A stretch of 64,000 nucleotides of DNA, from NCBI RefSeq assembly GCF_028401415.2, contig NZ_CP171821.2, positions 2,542,001 to 2,606,000 of the forward strand, in the 5' to 3' direction. Position 1 is the first letter of the stretch; the number at the start of each line of letters is the position of its first letter. Below are positions 1 to 9,206 of the stretch, piece after piece. This stretch comes from Glaciecola sp028401415. GTDB lineage: Bacteria > Pseudomonadota > Gammaproteobacteria > Enterobacterales > Alteromonadaceae. The position numbers were made by a program, and so were the translations under genes. The notes beneath the pieces were generated by a model. That model saw only the letters and a program-made list of their open reading frames with translations, did no database searches and had not been told where the DNA came from.

Positions 1-276
1 TGCCGCATCTCGCGAAATTTTTAAGTATTTAAGACAAGAGATTGATTAAAATACACGCAGAAGTCTAAGTGTGCTAGTCTCCCTATCCCTCTGATAAGTA
101 TCAACATTATTTTTAATTTCCGTATAAGATTGACATCCAGTGGCTCAATCATTACCTTGGCGACGCTAACGGATTAGCGCTCACTACATTTCAAATTTGA
201 CCTTCTGTGCAATGTATTTGCTCTCCTAAACATCCGTTAGATCATTAATTTTTGATTTTATAAAAGGACCTTATCA

Positions 277-795
277 ATGCAGTTAATTAAAAAATCTTTC
301 GTTTGCTCTTTATTACTCGCGGGCTTAAGCGTAAATACCGCAATGGCGCAATGGACTGTTGCTGGTGGATACACCAATATATCTGAAGACGAAACCGGTC
401 TTGATTTATCTCTCTCAATGGCAAGCGTGGGTGTCGGCTATACTTTCGAAACAGAAAGTGGCAGCTGGAGCTTTATGCCTGAGCTTCGCGCTGGTGTCGG
501 AATTGGTGATGATACCGTTAGGGACGTCTCTGTTGAAGTGAACCGTTTTTTAGCTGTGTCGCTACGTGCAAACGCTCACTTAAGTGACACCATCACCCTA
601 TTTGCTCAGCCTTCGTATGCTAACCTTGATTTAGAGGCCTCAGCATTTCGACAATCGTTTAGCGAGAGCGATACATCATTTGGTATTGGTGCAGGTATTA
701 ATGCACAAGTCAGTGAAACGCTATCAATAGAAGCGATGTATGAAAACTTTGACGACACAGACTTTATTGGCGCAAGTATTCGCGTGACTTACTAA
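277..795 (+). CDS. Small outer-membrane beta-barrel protein
   Basis: This 172-residue protein has a clear Sec signal peptide (KK, then a hydrophobic stretch, AMA cleavage site at residues 22-24). The mature part of about 148 residues is made of alternating polar/hydrophobic strands rich in Gly, Ser and aromatics. It ends in IRVTY, a C-terminal aromatic residue of the kind read by the BAM insertion machinery. Size and pattern fit an 8-stranded OmpA/OmpW/opacity-type barrel in the outer membrane. The start is supported by AAAAGGA about 8 bases upstream. It stands alone, with a hairpin behind it. The specific function cannot be told from sequence. Confidence 0.75.
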   Translation: MQLIKKSFVCSLLLAGLSVNTAMAQWTVAGGYTNISEDETGLDLSLSMASVGVGYTFETESGSWSFMPELRAGVGIGDDTVRDVSVEVNRFLAVSLRANAHLSDTITLFAQPSYANLDLEASAFRQSFSESDTSFGIGAGINAQVSETLSIEAMYENFDDTDFIGASIRVTY

Positions 796-814
796 GCCAT
801 AAATTCAAATAGTT

Positions 815-844
815 AGGCGCTGTTAGTTTGCGCAGCGCCTTTAT
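815..844 (+). terminator. Probable terminator after the barrel gene
   Basis: An 8-bp perfect stem (AGGCGCTG / CAGCGCCT) with a 10-base loop lies 20 bases after the stop codon and is followed by a short TTTAT. The U-run is weak, so termination strength is uncertain. It sits between converging genes. Confidence 0.5.
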
Positions 845-869
845 CAAGTGAAATTGATGTTAACACGAC

Positions 870-1868
870 TCATTTACTGTCTTCTGTATACTTCAAATTG
901 AACTGCGAACGCAGATTATCCATCAATTCAACGATTTCAACTGATTTACTTAATGGAAGAATCTCACTGTTGTAGCGACTTTGCCGTAAACAGGTGTTGA
1001 GGTGTTCTATTTCAAAGCTAAACTTATCGTCATGATTATAATCGTATTTATGAATAGAGGGTTCTTGCCCGTCTCGATACACTTGAAATTCTCTAGCACC
1101 TAAAAAATGAGGTACACGAATATGCCCCTTGTCTCCGTAAATCAACGCCTCTACGGGCGCGCTTTGTCTGAATCCTGCGCTGAGTAATGCGGTTTTTCCG
1201 CCTTCAAATTCCAAGAGATAATTTGACACTTGATCAATACCGGTATGGCTCATTATTGCAGAGGCCGTTGCTTTAACGGGCTTTGCGTTAAATACAATAT
1301 CGGCAAAAGTGATAGGGTAAATGCCCAAATCCAGCAATGCTCCGCCAGCAAGCTTAAGATTCATCAAGCGATGTTCATCAGGCAACACCCTGTTAAGGCA
1401 GAAATTGGCATACACGGTCTTGATCGTGCCAATAACTTCTTCTTTTAGGCTTGTTTGCAAGGCAGTTATAGCCGGTAAAAAACGTGTCCAAACGGCTTCC
1501 ACAACCAGTAAATTACGTTTATTTGCTTCTACCTGAACTAGCTTGGCTTGCATTGCATTCACGGTGAGTGGCTTTTCACATAAGACGTGTTTGTTGTGCG
1601 CCAAACAAAGCATGATGTGTTCAAAATGAAAGTTGTGGGTCGTCGCTATGTACACTACATCAATGCTTTCATCATCAACGAGAGCGCTGTAACTTTGATG
1701 GACATGTTCAATATTGTATTCAGTAGCGAAAGCCTTGGCCCTCTCAACATCAGATGCCGCACAGGCGCAAAGCTCCGCGTTACTCACTGCTCTAAAAGAC
1801 TTAACAAAGGTTTCGGCTATATGCCCACACCCAATCATGCCCCATCGAATGGGTCTGTTCTTATGCAT
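870..1868 (-). CDS. Gfo/Idh/MocA family NAD(P)-dependent oxidoreductase
   Basis: This 332-residue cytoplasmic enzyme has an N-terminal Rossmann fold with the dinucleotide motif GMIGCGHIAETF near residue 10. The family motif CEKPLTVN lies near residue 97; its Lys takes part in catalysis in characterised members. A C-terminal alpha/beta domain follows. The length is normal. Family members oxidise sugars, inositols or trans-dihydrodiols; the substrate cannot be fixed here, although the overall pattern is closest to dihydrodiol dehydrogenase-type members. It starts 6 bases after the stop of the upstream S9 peptidase on the same strand, so the two are probably co-transcribed. Confidence 0.88.
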   Translation of the reverse strand: MHKNRPIRWGMIGCGHIAETFVKSFRAVSNAELCACAASDVERAKAFATEYNIEHVHQSYSALVDDESIDVVYIATTHNFHFEHIMLCLAHNKHVLCEKPLTVNAMQAKLVQVEANKRNLLVVEAVWTRFLPAITALQTSLKEEVIGTIKTVYANFCLNRVLPDEHRLMNLKLAGGALLDLGIYPITFADIVFNAKPVKATASAIMSHTGIDQVSNYLLEFEGGKTALLSAGFRQSAPVEALIYGDKGHIRVPHFLGAREFQVYRDGQEPSIHKYDYNHDDKFSFEIEHLNTCLRQSRYNSEILPLSKSVEIVELMDNLRSQFNLKYTEDSK

Positions 1869-1874
1869 CCTTGA

Positions 1875-3842
1875 TTATTCCTGTGATAAATTGGCCTTTA
1901 GGAAACGCTCTACCGCATCATAAACTGTTTCGATGTCTTCGCGATACCGAAAAGGGTTATGAAAGGAGTCTTCAAGCGTGATCATCTCCACTTGTTTTTC
2001 ATGATTCTGCAGGGCCTCATACATCATCTCTCCCTGATCATAAGGCACAATATTGTCTTTTTCGCTATGTATAAGTAACAAGGGTTGCTGAACCTTGTCG
2101 GCGTTGAGCGCTGGTGAGCGGGCTTGTAGCATTTTCATATCTGTGGCGGGGTCGCCAATAGATTCCTTTATGTAGGTATGGAGGCGATCACTTTCAAATT
2201 TATTTAAATCGAATTCGATTTGCTCAGGCAAATGCGATACACCATTAATGCTCACCCCACACTGATACATATCAGGCGTTTTAACCAAGCCTTGCAAGGC
2301 TGCATAGCCACCATATGAGATCCCCACAATGCATACTTGATTTGGCTCTACTAGCTTCTCTGAAATCAGAAAATTTACCGCGTCTTCAAGGTCTTCTTGC
2401 ATTAAGCCGCCCCACTCCTTATATCCGGCTTTCTCGAAATCCTTTCCATAACCTGTTGAACCTCGAAAATTAGGCTGAATAACAAGATAACCCCGTGTGG
2501 ACACAAATTGTGCAAAGTGGTCATAATTCATGGTATCGCGTGCTTGAGGTCCACCATGGGGCATTACAACTAATGGCATAGGTTTGTCACCTGTGAAGCT
2601 GGGTGGCAACAAAATATAAGCATCAATTAATTGTTTATCGCGCGTCGGATACTGAATTTTAAGGCCTTCAGCCAGCTTATCGTACGTTAGTGCTTGATAG
2701 GGATAATTTAGGACTGACAGTTGATTTTTATTTTCTGAAAACCGGTGATAGGTCACAGGGTTTGAAATGCCCCAAGACTTCAAAATAAGCTCTGTAGAGT
2801 CGTTTGAACGACTGAAAACGCTAAAGTTCTCGTCTTTAAAATTATGCGCTAGCTGATCATATCGTGCTTGGCGCTTTTCATCGAAATAATGCGTTCGATA
2901 TACATCGCTCAGCGTCGTATAACCTGCAATATCTCGACCGAACCCGTCTGAAACAACCCCTACAATGTCTGTATTTTCTAAGCTAACGAGGACTTCTCTT
3001 TCACCATTTTTTACCGCTATAAGCTCATGATAACCCGTATCTTCATTTAGCTTTCTGTAGACAAATCGTCCATCTTTCATACCCGCTAGATCATTTATAT
3101 CGATTTTATTCTTAGTCTGATCTTCATCGTCAAAATAGATGGTGTCGATATCGTTCCAACTTTCATTCTCGTATTGTTTGACTTCGACAACTTTCGCGAT
3201 TCGAAGATAATCATAGCGATAAAGCTGTTCTCGGTCGTCATCGAATAAAAACATACGAGTATGCCTGCCGCCAGTGACTAGCTTCTCTGTTTCGCCGTTA
3301 TTAATATTAACTTTAAACAAGGTGAGTCGGCCGCGTCTCATTGATGTCATTAGCACGTGTTCTTTATCGTCGGGCAGGTAATGCGTGATGTTTGCTAAAT
3401 TCACATTCCTTCTCATGGAACGTTCTTCATTCATAAGCTGTACCGTATTTTTGCTATAAATATCGATAGAGATAACGCGACCAAACATAAAATAATCGTC
3501 AATATCAAAATCGTCTTCTGTTTTAGCAAGACGACGCACTTTATTGGTGTCATATGGCACTAGGAGCTTTACCAAAATACGCTCATCATTCGCCCAACTT
3601 ACATCGTATGGTCGAATGATACTGTCGCCGAATTTCGTAATGATTTTTGATGCGACTAAATCTTGAATAACAACTGTGCGTTCTCCACCGATATTCCAAA
3701 TCGACGCAAGATACTTTCCGTTGTCAGAAAGCTTGGCGGTTATCATTTGAGGTTTAGCGAGAAAGTCTTCTACGCTGAGTTTGCCGAAGGCAACAGAGCA
3801 AATTGAAAGTAGTAAAATGGGCAGCGCGAAACGCAACATCAT
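1875..3842 (-). CDS. Secreted S9 family (prolyl oligopeptidase-type) peptidase
   Basis: This 655-residue serine peptidase starts with a Sec signal peptide (hydrophobic stretch ending near SVAFG, about residue 20), so it acts in the periplasm or outside. An irregular beta-propeller precedes a C-terminal alpha/beta-hydrolase domain. The catalytic triad is visible: Ser509 in GISYGG, Asp596 in HSEKDNIVP and His628 in DSFHNPF. The oxyanion-region motif PHGGPQARD is also present. Proteins of this class are usually annotated as acyl-peptide hydrolases or dipeptidyl peptidases that trim peptides taken up from the environment. A second, related S9 peptidase lies at 18994-20994. Confidence 0.9.
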   Translation of the reverse strand: MMLRFALPILLLSICSVAFGKLSVEDFLAKPQMITAKLSDNGKYLASIWNIGGERTVVIQDLVASKIITKFGDSIIRPYDVSWANDERILVKLLVPYDTNKVRRLAKTEDDFDIDDYFMFGRVISIDIYSKNTVQLMNEERSMRRNVNLANITHYLPDDKEHVLMTSMRRGRLTLFKVNINNGETEKLVTGGRHTRMFLFDDDREQLYRYDYLRIAKVVEVKQYENESWNDIDTIYFDDEDQTKNKIDINDLAGMKDGRFVYRKLNEDTGYHELIAVKNGEREVLVSLENTDIVGVVSDGFGRDIAGYTTLSDVYRTHYFDEKRQARYDQLAHNFKDENFSVFSRSNDSTELILKSWGISNPVTYHRFSENKNQLSVLNYPYQALTYDKLAEGLKIQYPTRDKQLIDAYILLPPSFTGDKPMPLVVMPHGGPQARDTMNYDHFAQFVSTRGYLVIQPNFRGSTGYGKDFEKAGYKEWGGLMQEDLEDAVNFLISEKLVEPNQVCIVGISYGGYAALQGLVKTPDMYQCGVSINGVSHLPEQIEFDLNKFESDRLHTYIKESIGDPATDMKMLQARSPALNADKVQQPLLLIHSEKDNIVPYDQGEMMYEALQNHEKQVEMITLEDSFHNPFRYREDIETVYDAVERFLKANLSQE

Positions 3843-3998
3843 TATATATCCCTATATTTTCGTTTCCTGATTGATAAATGTAACACTTTCTCTATGGAAG
3901 ATTAATGACTTTTAGCTTGCACCAATCATTATAGGCATAGAGAATTGAACTACATCAAATACAATACGACTTGTTCTGTTGTTTTATGGAATTAGTAG

Positions 3999-4862
3999 AT
4001 GCGGACATTCGAAAACAAAGTCTTTGTAGTGACTGGAGCAGGCTCTGGTATTGGTCGTGCACTTGCGCTTGAGCTACACAAGCGAGGCGCGCGTCTAGCG
4101 CTCAATGACGTAAGTGAGGAGGCGCTTAAACAGACCGCAAAGCAACTTAACGCGTCTTGCATAACAGGAGCATTTTCCGTCTCTGACAGAGCATCATGGT
4201 CAGGCTTTCGAGAACAAGTTATAAACGCATATGACCATGTTGATGGCGCTATCAACAACGCCGGCATTGCTCACGAAGCCGTTGCTGTAGAGCATCTTAA
4301 TGTGGATGATTTACACAAAGTAATGGACGTTAACTTTTACGGCGTGGTGCATGGCACACAAACGTTTTTACCTGACCTAATTACTCGAGACGATGCTGCG
4401 ATCGTTAACATTTCATCCATTTTCGGCGTCACGGCAGTCGGATTACAGAGCGCCTATTGCGCCTCTAAATTCGCAGTGAAAGGTTTCACTGAAAGCCTGC
4501 GTGCTGAAGCACAATTGTATTACCCGAACCTTTTGGTAACAGTAGTGCATCCAGGGGGTATCCAAACCGATATTGCGGATAACGCTATTTCAGCAGGGAG
4601 CCGCACTGATGCGGAACGTAAAAAGGATATGGATGCGTTCAAACGAAACTTTATCAACACGCCCGAGTTTGCTGCGCAGACTATTGTAGAGGGCATTCAG
4701 AAAAATAGGACACGCATTCTCATTGGCGGGGATGCGAGAATACTAGATCTTACAGCGCGGATTATGCCAAGCAATTACACTAAACTAATCATTAAGCGCA
4801 TGCGCAAAGAGAATTTAGTAGATGAAACGCTACTTGCACCAATTGACAAGCGTTTAGATTAA
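3999..4862 (+). CDS. Short-chain dehydrogenase/reductase (SDR)
   Basis: This 287-residue classical SDR has the cofactor motif TGAGSGIG near residue 12, NNAGIAH near 88, the catalytic Ser in NISSIFG and the active-site YCASK (Tyr-x-x-x-Lys). The C-terminal extension of about 40 residues with many basic residues is typical of the larger acetoin-dehydrogenase-like SDRs. It would carry out NAD(P)-dependent oxidation or reduction of an alcohol or ketone; the substrate is unknown. It converges with the MarR gene, with only 6 bases between them. Confidence 0.88.
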   Translation: MRTFENKVFVVTGAGSGIGRALALELHKRGARLALNDVSEEALKQTAKQLNASCITGAFSVSDRASWSGFREQVINAYDHVDGAINNAGIAHEAVAVEHLNVDDLHKVMDVNFYGVVHGTQTFLPDLITRDDAAIVNISSIFGVTAVGLQSAYCASKFAVKGFTESLRAEAQLYYPNLLVTVVHPGGIQTDIADNAISAGSRTDAERKKDMDAFKRNFINTPEFAAQTIVEGIQKNRTRILIGGDARILDLTARIMPSNYTKLIIKRMRKENLVDETLLAPIDKRLD

Positions 4863-4868
4863 CCAAAT

Positions 4869-5327
4869 TTAGAACTCTAGCTGTTGAGCATGCTTATCAA
4901 GCCTGAGGATAATTTCGTCTAGTGCTAGTTGCTCTTTATGATTTAAACAGGACAAAAACTGGCGCTCATATTCAATCGACAAAGGCACAATTTCTGAATA
5001 TACATCGTAACCGGTACCAGAAAGTGCAAGCTCGGACCTTCGCTTGTCTTCTTTCGCAATGCTACGCATTATTAGCTTACGCTTAAGTAAATTACTGATA
5101 GCGCGGCTAATAAGCGATTTTTCAATTTGGGTTTTGGTGGAGACTTCATCTGCTGAAACACCCGGATATTCTCCTAGCACTGCCATTATTCGCCATTCTG
5201 TAATCGAAAGGGCGAATTTATCTTTATAAGCCTGAGCAACTAAAGAGCTGACCTTATTTGACAGTACTGACAGCCTGTAAGGCATGTATCGCTCTAGGGT
5301 TAACAAAGTTTCCTGTTGTTTTGACAA
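4869..5327 (-). CDS. MarR family transcriptional regulator
   Basis: This 152-residue protein has the MarR winged-helix layout: an N-terminal dimerisation helix, then ITEWRIMAVLGEYPGVSADE, the recognition-helix region KSLISRAISNLLKRKLIMR, and the wing residues EDKRRSELALS. It should be a dimeric repressor that responds to a small phenolic or other ligand. It is the only MarR gene in the window. A MarR-style dyad overlaps the promoter of the 4-hydroxyphenylpyruvate dioxygenase operon about 3.9 kb away, so it is a candidate regulator of tyrosine catabolism. That link is inference only, and I see no copy of the dyad in front of this gene. Confidence 0.88.
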   Translation of the reverse strand: MSKQQETLLTLERYMPYRLSVLSNKVSSLVAQAYKDKFALSITEWRIMAVLGEYPGVSADEVSTKTQIEKSLISRAISNLLKRKLIMRSIAKEDKRRSELALSGTGYDVYSEIVPLSIEYERQFLSCLNHKEQLALDEIILRLDKHAQQLEF

Positions 5328-5368
5328 AATCTAGCTCCCTTCGCCGGGTTGATGGGATTTGACACCCA

Positions 5369-6397
5369 TCATGAGGCACTTGCTTGCATATTAGGCAGTG
5401 TTTTGCGTGATTTGGCCTGCATCGCTTTGTGATATTGAAATACTGTCATGCCTTCGAATACTTTGAACAGTTTATTCAATCCGTGACTAGATTCGTAACC
5501 CGTAGCTTCGCAGACCTGATTCAGACGATAACCACGGGCAAGCATCATTTTCGCATGCTCGACCTTGAGCATGGAAAAGTACTTATGCGGTGACAAACCA
5601 TGGTGATGATTAAACTTTCTCGAGAAACTGCGAGGGCTCATATTGACATAGTCCGCCATCTCATCGACGCAAATTTGTTTGTGGATACTTTGCATTAGCC
5701 AAGCATGCAAATCAATGAATGCGCCTGATGTATCCCTTTGCTGCAACAAAGTGTGCGCAGTCTGTCGAGCACTGCTTGGGCGGTGCATATTCACAACCAA
5801 ACGCTTAGCCGTTTGATTAGATACTGCTATACCGTTATCGATACTAACAAGCTCTAGCGCAAGGTCTATGCCTGTAGATACGCCAGCAGAAGTAAATACT
5901 CCCTTGTCTTCGGTAAATAATACGTCTTCACGCACCTTAACTTTCGGATAGCGATTGATAAGCTGCTCAATACCATCGAAGTGAGTTGTCGCTGATTTAT
6001 GGTTCAACAGGCCTGCTTCAGCGAGTAAAAAAGCGCCTGTACAGACAGAGCAAACGCGGACACTTGAGGCAGCAAACATACGAACATGCTCTAACGTTTT
6101 TGGATGGGATAATGCTCCCGTGATCGCACTTTGCTGTCCGCCGACCACAATAAAGGTACTGACAGGCTCTATCATGTTTTTTGGAGGGCTCTGCGCATAT
6201 ATCTGCGTCGAGCTTGAAGAGCTTACTAAACCCTCATTCTGTGAATAAATGCTAATGTTATAAAGTGATGTTGCTGCGCATCGGTTTGCAGCGTCAAACA
6301 CTGCACTCACGCCAGCAAGATCCAAGAGCTCAAAATCATCAAAGATATAGAACACAATGTCTTTTTGCGGCGGACTCGACATATCTTTTTGTGCCAT
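5369..6397 (-). CDS. GlxA-type transcriptional regulator (DJ-1/PfpI + AraC HTH)
   Basis: This 342-residue fusion has an N-terminal DJ-1/PfpI class I glutamine amidotransferase-like domain (about residues 10-195, with the nucleophile-elbow motif SVCTGAFLLAEAGLL). A C-terminal AraC/XylS domain (about 225-325) carries two helix-turn-helices, ending in CEATGYESSHGLNKLFK and the GMTVFQYHK signature. Such proteins activate genes in response to small nitrogenous metabolites; in characterised relatives the PfpI domain senses rather than catalyses. It is divergent from a stand-alone PfpI enzyme, which is an obvious candidate target. It lies 41 bases upstream of the MarR gene on the same strand. Confidence 0.9.
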   Translation of the reverse strand: MAQKDMSSPPQKDIVFYIFDDFELLDLAGVSAVFDAANRCAATSLYNISIYSQNEGLVSSSSSTQIYAQSPPKNMIEPVSTFIVVGGQQSAITGALSHPKTLEHVRMFAASSVRVCSVCTGAFLLAEAGLLNHKSATTHFDGIEQLINRYPKVKVREDVLFTEDKGVFTSAGVSTGIDLALELVSIDNGIAVSNQTAKRLVVNMHRPSSARQTAHTLLQQRDTSGAFIDLHAWLMQSIHKQICVDEMADYVNMSPRSFSRKFNHHHGLSPHKYFSMLKVEHAKMMLARGYRLNQVCEATGYESSHGLNKLFKVFEGMTVFQYHKAMQAKSRKTLPNMQASAS

Positions 6398-6536
6398 TTA
6401 GTGTCCAAAGCCTCAATTATTTTGTTTGTTATACAAGCATATTCCACATGGCGCAAGTGGTAACTATATTGTCATTTACGCCACCATTAAATAGCATTAG
6501 GCTGGCGTGTAATTCTTCATAGATGGATTGATCAAT

Positions 6537-7223
6537 ATGTCAAAAAGTAAAGCAAACGATGCCCTTAATATTGGATTCTTAGTCTTTCCAGGGATCACGA
6601 TTTTGGACGCCATTGGGCCTGCAGAGGTGCTTGCAAACGTGCCAGGAGCAAAGGTTCACACAATTTGGAAAACCCGCGAAAGTGTCAACACAAAAACCGG
6701 CTTTGAGTTTACACCCTCTACAAGCATGGATGATGCACCTTTGCTTGATGTACTTTGCATACCTGGCGGATACGGTATCAATGCCTTACTCAATGATGAG
6801 AAATGTATCGACTTTGTGCAACAACAAGCCAAGCAAGCGAAATATGTGACGTCGGTTTGTACAGGCGCTTTGCTGCTTGGTGCAGCCGGTCTCCTAAAAG
6901 GGAGAAAAGCCGCAACGCATTGGGCATGGCTTGAGAAACTTTCTTATTTTGGCGCAATTCCTACCGCCGAAAGAGTGGTCAGCGATGGCAATATTATAAC
7001 GGGCGGCGGTGTTACCGCTGGCATTGACTTTGCGCTCACATTGGTCACCAAACTATGCGATGAAAACGTCGCAAAACTAATTCAGCTTTCGCTGGAATAT
7101 GACCCAAAACCGCCATTTGATAGTGGTTCACCAAAATCCGCAGCGCCTGAATTAGTGAAGATTGCAAGAGACAGACTCGCCCAACGAGAGGCGCATTTCG
7201 ACGATTCCTTCAACACCCAATAG
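6537..7223 (+). CDS. DJ-1/PfpI family protein, isonitrile hydratase-like
   Basis: This 228-residue DJ-1/PfpI protein has the nucleophile Cys in SVCTGALLLGAAGLL, preceded by the conserved Glu-containing GPAEVLANVPG segment and followed by KAATHW and a GGGVTAGIDFAL motif. The pattern matches the subgroup that includes Pseudomonas cyclohexyl-isocyanide hydratase (InhA), which turns isonitriles into N-formamides. I chose the ATG at 6537 over the in-frame TTG at 6528 because it leaves a GGAT at the proper distance. The divergent neighbour contains a homologous domain fused to an AraC regulator. The substrate is not proven by sequence. Confidence 0.8.
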   Translation: MSKSKANDALNIGFLVFPGITILDAIGPAEVLANVPGAKVHTIWKTRESVNTKTGFEFTPSTSMDDAPLLDVLCIPGGYGINALLNDEKCIDFVQQQAKQAKYVTSVCTGALLLGAAGLLKGRKAATHWAWLEKLSYFGAIPTAERVVSDGNIITGGGVTAGIDFALTLVTKLCDENVAKLIQLSLEYDPKPPFDSGSPKSAAPELVKIARDRLAQREAHFDDSFNTQ

Positions 7224-7414
7224 GACGGCGTACTTTATTGTTAAGACATTACTCAAAAGAAATTCCAAACCTTGGAACAGTCATCAAACTACTACAGATC
7301 CGATATTATGTTAACAAATCAGTGAAATACTGGTTTGGTCATGGATAAGGACGCACTTACCCAACAAAGAAGTACAATCAAATTTATAAATCTAATGTAA
7401 AAAGGAATTCACTT

Positions 7415-7702
7415 ATGCAAGAGTTAAACAATAATCAAGTACAATGCGTTAGCGGTGGTGTGTAGGCAAATCTCGCCGGCGGAGTCGCAGGCGCTGTAGG
7501 CGGATTTTATGGTGCTATAATTGGAAATACGGGTGCGACTGGCCTTGATATCTTGAAAGGCACCGCAGTTGGCGCAATTACTGGAACAATTAGTCCTGTA
7601 AGAGGCTTCTCTACCTTGGTAAAAACTGTGGGGGCAGGTGTGGTAGCTGGCGCGGCCGTCAATTTAATTGACGATACCATTGAATTCATTGAGGCCAACT
7701 AG
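7415..7702 (+). pseudogene. Double-glycine-leader bacteriocin gene with an in-frame TAG
   Basis: Translation from ATG 7415 (preceded by AAAAAGGAATTC) gives the leader MQELNNNQVQCVSGG, a textbook double-glycine leader for export by a C39-peptidase ABC transporter. One Val follows, then a TAG at 7463-7465. Beyond the stop the same frame stays open for 78 codons to the TAG at 7700 and encodes a Gly/Ala-rich amphipathic peptide (ANLAGGVAGAVGG..., ending IDDTIEFIEAN), typical of class II bacteriocins and microcins. The single stop exactly after the processing site suggests a recent nonsense mutation, a base error, or amber readthrough. A two-helix membrane protein follows. No ATG restart is seen after the stop. 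Confidence 0.72.
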
Positions 7703-7743
7703 GCTTATTGAGAAATCTTGAACCTTAAATTTAGGTTCTTTTC

Positions 7744-7965
7744 ATGAATAGAGATGAGATATACGTAATGCTACAAATCCTATGTTTTGTCATTGTTTAC
7801 ATGTTAGTAATGTATGTAGTTAAACGCCGTTTAGGTGTTAAATTATTCGATGATTGGCCTGAAATTGAGGGAACAAAAGGTTCGTTTAGATATTATCTTT
7901 ATCAGGTCTTCGCTTGTCTGATGGCTGGCATTGTGACAATCGCTCTTGTTATTTTTATTAAGTAG
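7744..7965 (+). CDS. Small two-helix membrane protein, putative bacteriocin immunity protein
   Basis: This 73-residue protein has two predicted membrane helices (about residues 8-25 and 53-72), separated by a basic/acidic loop containing VKRRLGVKLFDDWPE. It begins 41 bases after the disrupted bacteriocin gene on the same strand. Size, topology and position match class II bacteriocin immunity proteins, which sit in the membrane and protect the producer. I recognise no family; the assignment rests on context, and the second bacteriocin locus at 18.3 kb has the same arrangement. The ribosome-binding site is weak. Confidence 0.55.
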   Translation: MNRDEIYVMLQILCFVIVYMLVMYVVKRRLGVKLFDDWPEIEGTKGSFRYYLYQVFACLMAGIVTIALVIFIK

Positions 7966-8023
7966 CTTAGGCAAATATCATTGCAACAAATGAATGCAAG
8001 GGCAAAGTGCTTCGTATAAATCT

Positions 8024-8057
8024 GACTCGCCGAACCAAGAACGCAATTCGGCGAGTC
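8024..8057. terminator. Strong hairpin between converging genes
   Basis: An 11-bp perfect stem (GACTCGCCGAA / TTCGGCGAGTC) with a 12-base loop lies between the end of the putative immunity gene and the end of the PPK2 gene. Neither side has a convincing T-run, so it may act as a weak two-way terminator or as an mRNA-end stabiliser. Confidence 0.45.
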
Positions 8058-8084
8058 CTCTAAAGCCTTTCTAAGCGCTCTTTG

Positions 8085-9044
8085 CTATTTCTTTTTTGCG
8101 TCGTACTGTGGATGAAGCGATTTACCTAGAATATGCTCGTCTTCTACAATTACGTTTGATGCATTGCCAACGATTAAGGGGTCTGCGCCTCTTATCAGAC
8201 GCGTATTTTTGTTTGGATAGGGCAAGCTCGCTAAAAAGTGATGCATGCAGTTGAGGCGAGCACGCTTTTTATCATCAGACTTTACCACCATCCAAGGTGC
8301 GTCGGCAGTGTCAGTGTAAAAGAACATGGCTTCTTTTGCTTCGGTGTAGTCATCCCACTTTTGCATGGCTTCTTTATCAATCGGACTGAGTTTCCATTGC
8401 TTCAAAGGATCGGTTTCGCGTTTTGCAAAGCGTGCTTCTTGCTCAGTTGGCGTGACTGAGAACCAATATTTGTAAAGACGAATGCCGCTTCTCGTCAGCA
8501 TGCGTTCTAAGTCGGGAGTTTGGCGCATAAACTCCAGGTACTCGTTGGGTTTACAAAAGTCCATGACACGCTCGACGCCAGCTCGGTTGTACCATGAACG
8601 GTCAAAAAGGACAATTTCCCCCTCTGTCGGTAAATGTTTAATGTAACGCTGATAGTACCACTGGCCCTTTTCTGTGCCGGTGGGCTTTTCTAGCGCAACT
8701 ACCCGGGCACCACGCGGATTCATATGTTCCATAAAGCGTTTAATTGTTCCGCCTTTACCGGCTGCATCCCGGCCTTCAAATAAAATCACGATTTTTTGGC
8801 CCGTGTCTTTGACCCACTTTTGCACTTTAAGTAATTCAACTTGTAGCTCTTTTTTACGAAGCTCATACGTCTTTTTGGAAATTTTTGTTTTATAGGGGTA
8901 TTCGCCCGAGCGGAAAGAACGAGCAATATATTCGGGGTCGTTTCGGTGCTCTAAACCGTGATCTGCTAATTTATGCAAATTTGCGTTTTCGTTAGTTAGA
9001 GTGTTTTTGTCGTTCGCTGATGCAGTTGCAATTGGGTCAGTCAT
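8085..9044 (-). CDS. ppk2: Polyphosphate kinase 2 family protein
   Basis: This 319-residue cytoplasmic enzyme has the PPK2 Walker A segment FEGRDAAGKGGTIKRF, the lid/Walker B region VLFDRSWYNRAGVERVM and the conserved FWFSVT-like block YKYWFSVTPTEQEARF. PPK2 enzymes move phosphate from polyphosphate to nucleoside di- or monophosphates, so they regenerate GTP/ATP and consume polyphosphate. The single-domain length fits class I (NDP-phosphorylating) members, but the class is not decided here. The first 60 residues are a polar extension rich in Asn and Lys. It is divergent from the tyrosine-catabolism operon. Confidence 0.9.
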   Translation of the reverse strand: MTDPIATASANDKNTLTNENANLHKLADHGLEHRNDPEYIARSFRSGEYPYKTKISKKTYELRKKELQVELLKVQKWVKDTGQKIVILFEGRDAAGKGGTIKRFMEHMNPRGARVVALEKPTGTEKGQWYYQRYIKHLPTEGEIVLFDRSWYNRAGVERVMDFCKPNEYLEFMRQTPDLERMLTRSGIRLYKYWFSVTPTEQEARFAKRETDPLKQWKLSPIDKEAMQKWDDYTEAKEAMFFYTDTADAPWMVVKSDDKKRARLNCMHHFLASLPYPNKNTRLIRGADPLIVGNASNVIVEDEHILGKSLHPQYDAKKK

Positions 9045-9206
9045 GATACCCGCTGTTTGTCGATCAATTTATATTCACAGACTATCAAATTAATCTTCGA
9101 GAGACTCCGTTTGAAGGCGCTATGTTGATTTAGATCAGAAAAATAGTCTGAAAAGTCCAAGTGGCCCTTCAAAGCGTAAAGAAACAATACATCTTCAGAT
9201 GAAGCA

